From: Candidatus Heimdallarchaeota archaeon | Lineage (GTDB): Archaea; Asgardarchaeota; Heimdallarchaeia; Heimdallarchaeales; Kariarchaeaceae | Assembly: GCA_027016475.1 (NCBI GenBank) | Contig: JALUTL010000350.1 | Span: forward strand, 1-8,502 | Reading direction: 5' to 3' | DNA: 8,502 nt | In this document: positions 1-6,311 of the stretch, piece by piece | Position numbering within the stretch: the stretch's first letter is position 1 | How the letters are laid out: each line of letters starts with the position of its first letter | The notes under the pieces: model-generated | The model's input: the letters and a program-made list of their open reading frames with translations, nothing else | What the model was told of the DNA's origin: nothing | Databases searched by the model: none | Program-made: the position numbers and the translations under genes

Positions 1-1
1 T

Positions 2-550
2 CACTTGACAGTTCCTTCAACTCCATACAAAAAATACACTCATTCAGAAGCAATCGAGCTGATTGACTATCATTTGGATGAGTTCCCTGAAACACTTCGG
101 GAAATCAAGATGCGATTTGGCATTGAACCCAAAAAATTGAGCCGCAGTTCAGAAATTCCATGGGAATATGAATGGCTCCTCTCAACATTGCATGATGAAC
201 CATTCTTCATTTATGACTATCCAAAGGGGGCCAGGGGTTTCTATGATCGAGAATATCCCGAAAAACCCGGGATTTTAATGGATTTCGACTTGATCCTTCC
301 CTACGGCTATGGAGAGGTCATTTCAGGTGCAGCTCGTGAATTCGATCTGTCAAGAATAATTCCTCGGATGAAAGAAAGCGGAGAAAGCCTTCAAAAATAC
401 AAATGGTATCTGGAATTTCTGAAACAACATGGCGAACCAACAGCAGGATTTGGGATAGGGCTTGAAAGAACGGTTCGATATTTTTGCGGACTTCCTTCGA
501 TTCATCTGGCCCTTCCATATCCCAAAATTCCTGGCCTTTATACCCCGTAG
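2..550 (+). CDS. Class II aminoacyl-tRNA synthetase-like protein, AsnRS / archaeal asparagine synthetase (AS-AR) type, C-terminal part
   Basis: The frame is open to the left edge, so this is the 3' part of a gene that starts outside the window; the TTG at 5 need not be a real start. What is visible is the second half of a class II catalytic core: PFFIYDYP (200-223), the substrate/ATP-pocket segment YGYGEVISGAAREFD (302-346) and motif 3 GFGIGLER (446-469) with its invariant Arg, ending in the PYPKIPG tail typical of AsnRS-like cores. The FYDRE and GYGEVISGA wording recalls the archaeal AsnRS paralogue that makes asparagine from aspartate and ammonia (AS-AR) more than true AsnRS. Whether an N-terminal anticodon-binding domain exists cannot be seen, so a genuine AsnRS is not excluded. 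The family is firm, the exact substrate is inferred. The stop codon abuts the next gene, indicating co-transcription. Confidence 0.85.
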   Translation, partial: HLTVPSTPYKKYTHSEAIELIDYHLDEFPETLREIKMRFGIEPKKLSRSSEIPWEYEWLLSTLHDEPFFIYDYPKGARGFYDREYPEKPGILMDFDLILPYGYGEVISGAAREFDLSRIIPRMKESGESLQKYKWYLEFLKQHGEPTAGFGIGLERTVRYFCGLPSIHLALPYPKIPGLYTP

Positions 551-554
551 GTGA
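549..554 (+). promoter_or_regulatory. Shine-Dalgarno motif AGGTGA deciding the start of the FMN enzyme
   Basis: AGGTGA overlaps the TAG stop of the upstream gene and lies five bases before the ATG at 560. It matches the archaeal 16S 3' tail complement (GGAGGUGA). It favours ATG 560 over the GTG at 551, which has no such motif in front. The arrangement suggests translational coupling of the two genes. Confidence 0.6.
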
Positions 555-559
555 CTGAA

Positions 560-1978
560 ATGGAATACCCGATTACCGACATAATTGACAGAGCAAGGCA
601 TGGAAGAAAGGCTGTATACCCCAACGCTACTGAAGTTGGGCGATTTTCCATTACTGGAGCAAGAGTGAAGGCAAATCCGACAAGATTTCCAACTATGGAC
701 GACATTCTCCTTCTTCCACCACAATTCACTCCTTTGAGGCTTAAAAAGTCAATTGAGTTAATCTACCGTGAGCCTGTCTTTTATGATGTTGAAACCAAAT
801 GTAGTATCGGTGGGTTTACTGCTTCGCTTCCGTTGGTTCAGGCTTCAATGGGAAGTCCTGAAATGTGGAACAGGCTTGCTCCTTTCAGTGCAAAAGCCTG
901 TGCTGCACAGGGCCTCATATATGGTATTGGAGAAAACGTGGCATCGACATGGGGGTATGGCACACGAAAACATGCTTCTCAACCAACCTTAAAAGAACGG
1001 ATACTTGAATATTTCAACTGGTATGATGGGCTCGGTGGTGTCGTAATTCAACAGAATGAAGAAGATGCCGCGAACGAACTCTGGAACAAAATTTACTCCG
1101 ATCCAGATTTTGATCAATGGATACAGGAAGGGAAGATTGCCTTTGAAATCAAAGGAGGCCAAGGTGCGAAAGCCGGGATGGGTGGTGAAAAAATGGTGGA
1201 TCGACAAACCGCATTGGATTTGAAGGATATCTACTATATTCATCCTGATCCTGAAACAGTCGTTGCCCAAAGCTATGAGCGACACTCAGCTCCAGATATC
1301 TTCACACAGGAAATCCTCGCAAACAGGATCAGAAAACTGAGGAATGACTATCCAAGAATCAAAATCTGGATGAAAACCGGACCTTATAGGGATCTTGCTG
1401 AAGTAGTGGATGTAGTTCGAACTGCCGGTGCGGATTGCCTTACCATTGACGGCAAGGAAGGGGGAACAGGTCTCAGTCCATCTGTTGCATTGCATCATGT
1501 GGGATTGCCCACTCTGACCTGCGCGGGAATTGCAGCATCCATGAAACGCAAGAACCCAAAGATGAGCATCGTTCTTTCTGGACGAATGCGTTCTGGAGCG
1601 GACATTGTCAAATGCAGTGCATTGGGGCTTGATGGCATTTCAATGGGGCGCCCATTCCTAATTGCTGGTTACTCCTTCAAATTTTCAGAGTATTTCATGA
1701 CAAAAGGGCTATACAGAAACAGCATTCTTTCCAAACTGGCGCAAAGATTGAAGAAGCCATCAGAGAAATCAGTAGGTTACATCACGAATTTTGTTGAATC
1801 TGTCCGAACTGAAACAATGCTTTTGACTGCTGCGTTGGGGAAATATGATATCCACCATGTCGACAGAACTGATGTAGGAACTTTCAATCCATCTGTGGCA
1901 AGGATGTTTGGTATTAGTGATTTGAATGAAGTTGCTTTCGAGCAATATAGAAGATTAACTCCAGCAGTACACGCGTAA
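560..1978 (+). CDS. FMN-dependent glutamate-synthase-like oxidoreductase (GltS FMN-binding domain family), without iron-sulfur cysteines
   Basis: A 472-residue stand-alone version of the FMN/synthase domain of glutamate synthase. Visible family motifs are GGQGAKAGMGG (residues 199-209), a strand with Lys 272 in KIWMKTGP, DGKEGGTGLSP (297-307) and the flavin-phosphate region SGRMRSG to MGRPFLIAG (340-370). Glutamate synthases normally follow this with a CX5CX4-5C 3Fe-4S cluster; here no Cys occurs from about residue 353 to the C-terminus. There is also no amidotransferase domain, so ammonia channelling from glutamine would need a separate subunit. The reaction is therefore uncertain: an FMN-dependent aminating enzyme or another dehydrogenase of the same TIM-barrel superfamily. 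I chose ATG 560 because of the AGGTGA motif; GTG 551 would add three residues. It directly follows the AsnRS-like gene, which suggests a shared amino-acid or amide pathway (inference). Family confidence is high, activity confidence low. Confidence 0.85.
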   Translation: MEYPITDIIDRARHGRKAVYPNATEVGRFSITGARVKANPTRFPTMDDILLLPPQFTPLRLKKSIELIYREPVFYDVETKCSIGGFTASLPLVQASMGSPEMWNRLAPFSAKACAAQGLIYGIGENVASTWGYGTRKHASQPTLKERILEYFNWYDGLGGVVIQQNEEDAANELWNKIYSDPDFDQWIQEGKIAFEIKGGQGAKAGMGGEKMVDRQTALDLKDIYYIHPDPETVVAQSYERHSAPDIFTQEILANRIRKLRNDYPRIKIWMKTGPYRDLAEVVDVVRTAGADCLTIDGKEGGTGLSPSVALHHVGLPTLTCAGIAASMKRKNPKMSIVLSGRMRSGADIVKCSALGLDGISMGRPFLIAGYSFKFSEYFMTKGLYRNSILSKLAQRLKKPSEKSVGYITNFVESVRTETMLLTAALGKYDIHHVDRTDVGTFNPSVARMFGISDLNEVAFEQYRRLTPAVHA

Positions 1979-1984
1979 GTGTGC

Positions 1985-2003
1985 TCCTCCCCCCCAAGGA
2001 GGA
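1985..2003. terminator. Hairpin between convergent genes, possible terminator
   Basis: TCCTCC (1985-1990) and GGAGGA (1998-2003) form a perfect six-base stem with a seven-base loop, seven bases after the FMN-enzyme stop. The T-rich stretch TTTGTTTGATT follows on the plus strand. It separates two converging genes, the right place for a terminator. A run of seven C at 1989-1995 makes the pairing partly a composition effect. Confidence 0.45.
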
Positions 2004-2025
2004 AGTAGTTTGTTTGATTACTCTG

Positions 2026-2277
2026 CTAAATTCTTTGATCCCCGCATTCTAAACAAACAAAAATTCCATCATCAAAGATTTCCGTTACAAAAGGACTGTC
2101 GCATTGAATGCAAGGAATGTCAACTTCTATAGGTGCGCTGAAGGACGCTTGTGGATTTACCTTCCTGTAGTGTCTGATGTTTTCGTATTGGTCTACCACT
2201 TGCAGTGCAAATGAAAGTATTTCGTAGATTGTGGGGTTTTGTTTTGAAGTCAAATCGGAATTGGTATCGATTTTCAT
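2026..2277 (-). CDS. Small zinc-ribbon protein of unknown function
   Basis: 83 residues. The C-terminal third carries two CxxC knuckles, CIQC (56-59) and CLEC (75-78), separated by a 15-residue beta-rich loop: a treble-clef or zinc-ribbon fold that would bind one Zn. The first 50 residues (IYEILSFALQVVDQY) look helical and have no motif I know. Such stand-alone ribbons are often nucleic-acid binding or adaptor proteins, but nothing here fixes the role. The start is well supported: AGGAGA lies eight bases before the ATG. It converges with the FMN-enzyme gene and lies downstream of the acidic-protein gene, separated by a 180-bp region with its own probable promoter, so it is likely transcribed alone. 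Confidence 0.7.
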   Translation of the reverse strand: MKIDTNSDLTSKQNPTIYEILSFALQVVDQYENIRHYRKVNPQASFSAPIEVDIPCIQCDSPFVTEIFDDGIFVCLECGDQRI

Positions 2278-2285
2278 TGTTTCAG

Positions 2286-2291
2286 TCTCCT
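2286..2291 (-). promoter_or_regulatory. Shine-Dalgarno motif AGGAGA of the zinc-ribbon gene
   Basis: On the minus strand AGGAGA is followed by eight bases and then the ATG ending at 2277. It confirms the start and shows that the mRNA has a 5' leader, in contrast to several neighbours. Confidence 0.65.
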
Positions 2292-2296
2292 GTTAG

Positions 2297-2320
2297 ATTA
2301 AAATTCCCCCATACCGGGGA
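2297..2320 (-). promoter_or_regulatory. Leader hairpin followed by U-rich tract, attenuator-like
   Basis: Read on the minus strand, TCCCC (2316-2320) pairs with GGGGA (2305-2309) over a six-base loop and is followed by ATTTTAAT and then the AGGAGA motif. It could be a terminator for the acidic-protein transcript or, because a promoter lies upstream of it, an attenuator or stabiliser in the zinc-ribbon leader. The five-pair stem is short, so both readings are tentative. Confidence 0.35.
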
Positions 2321-2392
2321 GGAAGCAGAACCATTATTGCAAGTCCTGGTTAGGGGGAATACTTTCGGTGAACCCTCCCTTAGAGGGCCACC

Positions 2393-2408
2393 GTCAGGTG
2401 ATTCTGAC
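2393..2408. promoter_or_regulatory. Dyad GTCAG-N6-CTGAC, operator-like
   Basis: A perfect five-base inverted repeat with a six-base spacer. It sits between the TATA-like box at 2414-2421 and the transcription start predicted near 2391 on the minus strand, a usual position for an archaeal repressor site. Half-sites of five bases can arise by chance. Confidence 0.35.
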
Positions 2409-2413
2409 TTGAG

Positions 2414-2421
2414 TATTTAAA
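2414..2421 (-). promoter_or_regulatory. TATA-like box TTTAAATA upstream of the zinc-ribbon gene
   Basis: On the minus strand TTTAAATA fits the archaeal TATA consensus. Initiation about 26 bases downstream would fall near 2391, giving a leader of about 115 bases before the ATG. No clear BRE was seen. The near-palindromic box could also work the other way, but no plus-strand gene follows. Confidence 0.4.
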
Positions 2422-2429
2422 CTCCTGAT

Positions 2430-2450
2430 GGAAAAATACTTTCGGTTTCC
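2430..2450 (-). terminator. Weak hairpin with T5 run after the acidic-protein gene
   Basis: Just past the acidic-protein stop, the minus strand has GGAAA and TTTCC arms and a TTTTT run (2432-2436). Archaeal RNA polymerase terminates at short U runs, so this is a plausible 3' end. It lies directly before the next TATA-like box, which fits separate transcription units. Confidence 0.4.
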
Positions 2451-2457
2451 ACTCCCA

Positions 2458-2787
2458 CTACACTGGAACGATGCTGATTGTTCTTCGATCCACAACAATT
2501 ACTGGCAAACCATTTTCTATGGCTTCCTGCACTTTATCCAAATAATCAAGCAGGTCACTTTCTCTATCATCCCACATTCGCTTAAAGGAAAACAGGAATT
2601 CAGCCTCCCCCGCAATTCCCAAAAAATCCAATTCAAATTTGACATCTCTGAATGGCTCTATGGCATTAAGCTCAGGTATCAAATCCATCGACAGAGCATC
2701 TAAATCTGCAAATTCCATATCTTCGTCCACTTCCGTCAGATAACACGTAAATAGCTCTGTCTGCCGATAAGTTCCTGTGTTAGACAC
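2458..2787 (-). CDS. Small acidic protein of unknown function
   Basis: 109 residues, strongly acidic (25 Asp/Glu against 9 Lys/Arg), soluble, with no signal peptide or membrane segment. I do not recognise the family. The middle (about residues 45-70) alternates hydrophobic and charged residues as in beta strands; 73-92 (DDRESDLLDYLDKVQEAIEN) should be an amphipathic helix; the end, LPVIVVDRRTISIVPV, looks like two strands. The start is a GTG with GAAGGAA nine to ten bases before it; the upstream frame is closed by a stop after about 14 codons and has no other ATG, GTG or TTG. It lies 76 bases downstream of LonB on the same strand, so it may be read from the LonB transcript. The opposite-strand frame (2428-2703) has a non-protein-like composition, which supports this strand. 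Confidence 0.6.
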   Translation of the reverse strand: MSNTGTYRQTELFTCYLTEVDEDMEFADLDALSMDLIPELNAIEPFRDVKFELDFLGIAGEAEFLFSFKRMWDDRESDLLDYLDKVQEAIENGLPVIVVDRRTISIVPV

Positions 2788-2863
2788 GTCAAAGTTTCCT
2801 TCTATGAATTCGATATAACTATTCGCTTCGAAGTGTAACCTAATTTTCTATTCAAACAAACAT

Positions 2864-4807
2864 TTATGCTGTTGGAAGTGAAGGGTTGTCTTTTGTCTCA
2901 TTGATAACCACAAAGTCTTCCTCTTCGTGATGGGCAACTTTTTGCTTTTTGTCATATTTTGTTATGAACTTGTCAGCAACATGTGAGTATTCAGGAACTA
3001 ATGCTGCACGCAATACTTCTGCAAAGGTACGTACTGGAATAATTTCTATCTTGTTCCGATACTGCGGATCAAGTTTGAGATCCGCCATGTTCTTTTCTGG
3101 AATAATTACTCGCTTGATTCCGACACGAGCTGCGGCTTCGGCCTTATAGGTTGCGCCTCCAATCGGCAACACTTGGCCTCTGACGCTCAAAGATCCTGTC
3201 ATCGCGGTGTCCTGTCTAACAGGGGCCTCTTCAATGGCGGACACAATGGCCGTTGCAATTGTGATGGAGGCTGAATCCCCTTCAACACCATGCACACCAA
3301 CGAATTGAATGTGGATGTCATGATTGGATATATCCTTGCCCAAATATGTCTTAATCAAGGCGGAAATGTTCTGGACTGATTCTCTAGCAATCACCCGAAG
3401 CTGGCCAGTCGCAAAAATCTTGCCCGCGCCAACCGTGGCTGCAGGCGTAATAGCTGCTTCGATCGGCATAACTGATCCAGCCGTCCTACCATAGACTGCC
3501 AGTCCATTTACCCTTCCTACCATTCCTTGATTTACCTGTACCAAGTCATAGTCCTTCCGGGCCTCCAATAATTGAAGGCTTAGTTGGTTTTCCAATGTTA
3601 TCGCAAGAAGTTTGGCGTCCAATACGTCCTGTTCAGTTACCAAAGGATTACTTCTCTCAACAGCCAAATCACCTGCTGTACGAACTAATCCACCCAAATC
3701 CCTCAGCAAAAGCGTTAGGCTGTTTGGACGTCCTGCTCGACGCTGTGCCTCGAAAATTATCTGCTCAACAGCAGCTTTTGTGAAATGAGGGATTTTATGA
3801 TCCTTTGCCACTTCCTGAGACACGAACCTGGCCAATTTTCTTCTGTTCGCCATTGTGTCGGGCATGGTTGTTTCCATTACAATTTCATAACCTTGCCCTC
3901 TTATTCTCGAACGAAGTGCAGGGTGAAGATTTCTGATCGTTTCTTCATTACCTGCGGCAATTAAGATAAAGTTGCACGGAACAGGTTCAGTCCTGACCAT
4001 CGCACCGGATGAAAGTTCACTTTGTCCAGTAATTGGGAATTTCTTCTCCTGTAGTGCGGTAAGTAGCTTTTGTTGAGTCTTTATGTTCAAAGTGCCCACT
4101 TCATCGATGTAAAGAATGCCCTTGTTGGCTTTATGTATCAGTCCTACCTCTACCCTTTCATGTGCTGGAGTTCCTAAACCTCCAGATTGAAATGGATCGT
4201 GCCTGACATCACCAAGCAAAGCACCACTGTGGGCACCTGTAGCATCAACAAACGGGGCTGTGTCAGTTTGTGACGTATCCACCAATAGTTTCGGAACCAA
4301 AAACTCGCTTCGACCACGGACATTGTTCAGCACCATAAAAGTGATCAATGCAACCAATGTGGCCCAAATCAGAACCATTACATCCCACTTTCCGAGTAGC
4401 CCAAAGAGGAAAATCATGGACAATGGAATCAGGATCGCTATTAGGTTCCGTGTACTTTCCTGTTTTCTGACACGTTCCTGTGCAATTTCAACACGAGCTC
4501 GTCCCTCCCCGGAAGGTAATGTCACTATTCTGGGATTGTTCGGGTTCTTCGGATTGGCAACGACCAATATGTCTTCCAATACATCCTTCGGCAAAAGTTC
4601 CGCTGTGGCGGCTCCCAACAATGATTTACCTGTCCCTGGCTCCCCAATAAGCATGACATGCCGTCCTTGCAAGGCAGCTTTTTTAATGATCTTCACTGCC
4701 TTGTCCTGCCCAAGCACTTGATCAATCAGTCTGGGAGGTACGCTAATCTCACTGGTATCGTGGAATTCGATATCAAGGATCGGTTTTCCGCTATCAATGT
4801 TCATCAT
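2864..4807 (-). CDS. lonB: Membrane-anchored ATP-dependent protease LonB (archaeal Lon)
   Basis: A 647-residue archaeal LonB, close to the family's usual 620-640. AAA+ domain: Walker A GEPGTGKS (55-62); Walker B ILYIDE (231-236); sensor-1 Asn 287; arginine-finger region LRSRIRG (298-304). Two membrane segments (about 121-139 and 141-160) are inserted between Walker A and B, as in other LonB proteins, anchoring it with its catalytic parts in the cytoplasm. The C-terminal S16 protease domain has Ser 512 in GDSAS and Lys 555 in ATYKAEAA, spaced 43 residues as expected for the Ser-Lys dyad. It degrades misfolded and regulatory proteins and is normally essential in archaea. The tail after about 605 is charged (KYDKKQK, HHEEED) and looks like a lineage-specific extension. 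ATG 4807 is followed by a second ATG at 4804; neither has a Shine-Dalgarno motif, so a leaderless or short-leader mRNA is likely. Confidence 0.97.
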   Translation of the reverse strand: MMNIDSGKPILDIEFHDTSEISVPPRLIDQVLGQDKAVKIIKKAALQGRHVMLIGEPGTGKSLLGAATAELLPKDVLEDILVVANPKNPNNPRIVTLPSGEGRARVEIAQERVRKQESTRNLIAILIPLSMIFLFGLLGKWDVMVLIWATLVALITFMVLNNVRGRSEFLVPKLLVDTSQTDTAPFVDATGAHSGALLGDVRHDPFQSGGLGTPAHERVEVGLIHKANKGILYIDEVGTLNIKTQQKLLTALQEKKFPITGQSELSSGAMVRTEPVPCNFILIAAGNEETIRNLHPALRSRIRGQGYEIVMETTMPDTMANRRKLARFVSQEVAKDHKIPHFTKAAVEQIIFEAQRRAGRPNSLTLLLRDLGGLVRTAGDLAVERSNPLVTEQDVLDAKLLAITLENQLSLQLLEARKDYDLVQVNQGMVGRVNGLAVYGRTAGSVMPIEAAITPAATVGAGKIFATGQLRVIARESVQNISALIKTYLGKDISNHDIHIQFVGVHGVEGDSASITIATAIVSAIEEAPVRQDTAMTGSLSVRGQVLPIGGATYKAEAAARVGIKRVIIPEKNMADLKLDPQYRNKIEIIPVRTFAEVLRAALVPEYSHVADKFITKYDKKQKVAHHEEEDFVVINETKDNPSLPTA

Positions 4808-4853
4808 ATACTTATGTCAAAATATAATTGTACAACGACATTAAAAAGAAGTT

Positions 4854-4880
4854 CTATTTAAGCCAAATCAACTATTTAAG
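4854..4880 (-). promoter_or_regulatory. Tandem TATA-like boxes CTTAAATAG upstream of lonB
   Basis: CTATTTAAG occurs at 4854-4862 and 4872-4880, exactly 18 bases apart; on the minus strand this reads CTTAAATAG, an acceptable archaeal TATA box. From the nearer copy initiation would be near 4832, giving a leader of about 25 bases. A T-rich box at 4841-4847 is an alternative. Which is used cannot be told from sequence. Confidence 0.4.
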
Positions 4881-4923
4881 TTAGAATGTCTCGTAGCGCA
4901 AACTATATGTCCTTTGAGAAAAT

Positions 4924-6192
4924 TTATTTGCCTTGTTGATGCTTTTTCTTCTTTGGTAACTTGTCCTTTAATGTTGTGACTCCTTTCCTCCCTGTTTTTG
5001 TTATTTTCTTGAACCCATCCATTATCATTATTGGTGGCTTCGTCACCGCTTTCTTAATTGGATTTTCTACCGATTTTTGGCTTATTGTCTTTTTACTTGG
5101 AACCTCTTCATTGCTTGTTCCGTCCCCAGTCAGTATCGAATGTGCCTGTGTATCTGTTTGATAGATTGGATTTCCGTCAGTTTCTTGGTTTTGAACTTCT
5201 TGAGCAACAGGTGGTAATCTGAAGAATGCTCTTATCCTGTTCTTCCGTTCAAGCCTCCGTTCTTTCTTTTGTGCTTCCAATTGCTTTTTCCGCTCCTCTT
5301 CCTCGTACTTTCGTAACTTCTGTTCCATCAATCTGTAGCCTTCCACATCGTAGATCAGCTCAGTTAAGGCAATCGGAACATCCAAACGATCGAGTGTCTT
5401 TTGCGTCAACTCACCCCTAAAATAGAGATAATAAGAGGCAACAAGTAATCCCAATGGAAATGTCAACAGTATCATCCCTGATGCAAGTAACTGTAGAAAA
5501 ATGAGGACGTTATCAAGAAATTCCAACCCTTCCTGAGAAGAAAGCGACAATCCCGCTGTTACAGCGCTTAATGCTATAAATCCATTGAATCTCATTCTGT
5601 ACCTGTCTGCAACCCTCCAACAGACTCGTTTCCCTTTATGCCAAGCCTTCAATCTTAAATCCTCCATTGTCCATATTACGGGCACAACGGGAGTTAACAT
5701 GATCGGTACAATGATCAAAATAACAATCCAACCTATTGTGCTTGCCATATCTTCAGTAGGCGATTCAGGCCGAATAGCGGGATTGACTCTTGTTGCTATC
5801 TTTACCAAGGATGTTGCAACGCCAAGGAAGGCAATTGCCAAACTAATGAAACGACCAATTGGATGGAACAACCCTATTTTCTCAGGGTTGTCCTCGTACT
5901 CCGAATATACAAAAGAGCCCCCTGAAATGATCTTTCTTCCTATCCAGGATTGGGTAGAAAATGAAATTACCCATGGTGCGAAATAGGGTGAGAAACGTTT
6001 CCATAATGGAAAGACCATAAAAATGGACAGTACAGATGCAGCAAATAGGAAGAATCCCAATATCGGTGAATTCTTGATTAGCAATTCAAACTGCAAAAGA
6101 AAACCAAGGACTAATATGCCAACAATGGTGAGAAAGGCCAATCTATAATAAATCCATTTGAAAACGCTACCGGCAAACCACAAACTGCTCAC
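4924..6192 (-). CDS. Polytopic membrane protein of unknown family with charged cytoplasmic tail
   Basis: 422 residues, not recognised. About six hydrophobic segments: 15-38, 42-64, 114-132, 151-174, 204-218 (short) and 227-258. The loop 175-203 is rich in Arg/Lys (LRLKAWHKGKRVCWRVADRYRMR), suggesting a cytoplasmic face. After the last segment come a charged helix likely to be coiled coil (284-322, EEEERKKQLEAQKKERRLERK), a polar disordered linker (about 328-385) and a very basic end (KLPKKKK). The tail could bind nucleic acid, ribosomes, lipid head groups or a partner; none is shown. No transporter, kinase or peptidase motif is seen. The start is the GTG at 6192: an in-frame TAA lies three codons upstream, and a TATA-like box is 26 bases before it. 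It precedes lonB on the same strand by 116 bases, but each has its own promoter candidate. Confidence 0.8.
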   Translation of the reverse strand: MSSLWFAGSVFKWIYYRLAFLTIVGILVLGFLLQFELLIKNSPILGFFLFAASVLSIFMVFPLWKRFSPYFAPWVISFSTQSWIGRKIISGGSFVYSEYEDNPEKIGLFHPIGRFISLAIAFLGVATSLVKIATRVNPAIRPESPTEDMASTIGWIVILIIVPIMLTPVVPVIWTMEDLRLKAWHKGKRVCWRVADRYRMRFNGFIALSAVTAGLSLSSQEGLEFLDNVLIFLQLLASGMILLTFPLGLLVASYYLYFRGELTQKTLDRLDVPIALTELIYDVEGYRLMEQKLRKYEEEERKKQLEAQKKERRLERKNRIRAFFRLPPVAQEVQNQETDGNPIYQTDTQAHSILTGDGTSNEEVPSKKTISQKSVENPIKKAVTKPPIMIMDGFKKITKTGRKGVTTLKDKLPKKKKHQQGK

Positions 6193-6213
6193 AATATCTT
6201 AATCGGCTGAAAC

Positions 6214-6223
6214 TATAATAAAA
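6214..6223 (-). promoter_or_regulatory. TATA-like box TTTTATTATA for a leaderless transcript of the membrane-protein gene
   Basis: On the minus strand TTTTATTATA is centred about 26 bases from the GTG start at 6192, the spacing expected if transcription begins at the start codon itself. The absence of any Shine-Dalgarno motif agrees. Confidence 0.55.
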
Positions 6224-6296
6224 TAATGTCTGGAATTACCCCATTTAAGGAAGAATTTGATTAAATATTTCGCCATGAAACATTAAAACCATCGAA

Positions 6297-6304
6297 TTTT
6301 ATAC
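6297..6304 (+). promoter_or_regulatory. TATA-like box TTTTATAC of the geranylgeranyl reductase family gene
   Basis: TTTTATAC would place initiation near 6327, a leader of about 30 bases. An alternative box, TTAAATATTT at 6261-6270, would start near 6292. Neither gives a leaderless mRNA, and no Shine-Dalgarno motif precedes the ATG. Confidence 0.45.
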
Positions 6305-6311
6305 TTTTGAC

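Larger units (their letters stand above)
2358..2446. repeat. Twelve-base direct repeat AATACTTTCGGT, two copies
   Basis: AATACTTTCGGT occurs at 2358-2369 and 2435-2446, offset by 77 bases. Each copy is followed after four or five bases by CTCCC, giving an imperfect repeat of about 22 bases. The copies flank the probable promoter of the zinc-ribbon gene, one before the TATA-like box and one in the leader, so they could be paired protein-binding sites or a remnant of duplication. Confidence 0.5.

Noticed and set aside
350..724. Minus-strand open frame of 124 codons across the synthetase/FMN-enzyme junction
   Set aside because: It lies antisense to two well-identified genes and its Ser/Cys/Phe-rich translation looks like a reverse-strand shadow.
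1989..1995. Run of seven C as a possible frameshift or sequencing error
   Set aside because: It lies after the stop codon of a complete gene and affects no reading frame.
2404..2431. C/D-box guide RNA (CTGA at 2404 and CTGATGG at 2424)
   Set aside because: Box C is imperfect (TGATGG, not TGATGA), the boxes are in the wrong order and spacing, and no internal C'/D' pair was found.
2205..2703. Two plus-strand frames (2205-2420 and 2428-2703) opposite the small genes
   Set aside because: The minus-strand alternatives have CxxC motifs, good ribosome-binding sites and protein-like composition; the plus frames have none and run through the promoter region.
4260..4721. Plus-strand open frame of 153 codons inside lonB
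   Set aside because: It is antisense to the conserved AAA+ domain, including Walker A; its composition is shadow-like and there is no start signal.
5585..5986. Plus-strand open frame of 133 codons inside the membrane-protein gene
   Set aside because: Hydrophobic segments on one strand commonly leave the complement open; it has no ribosome-binding site or promoter of its own.
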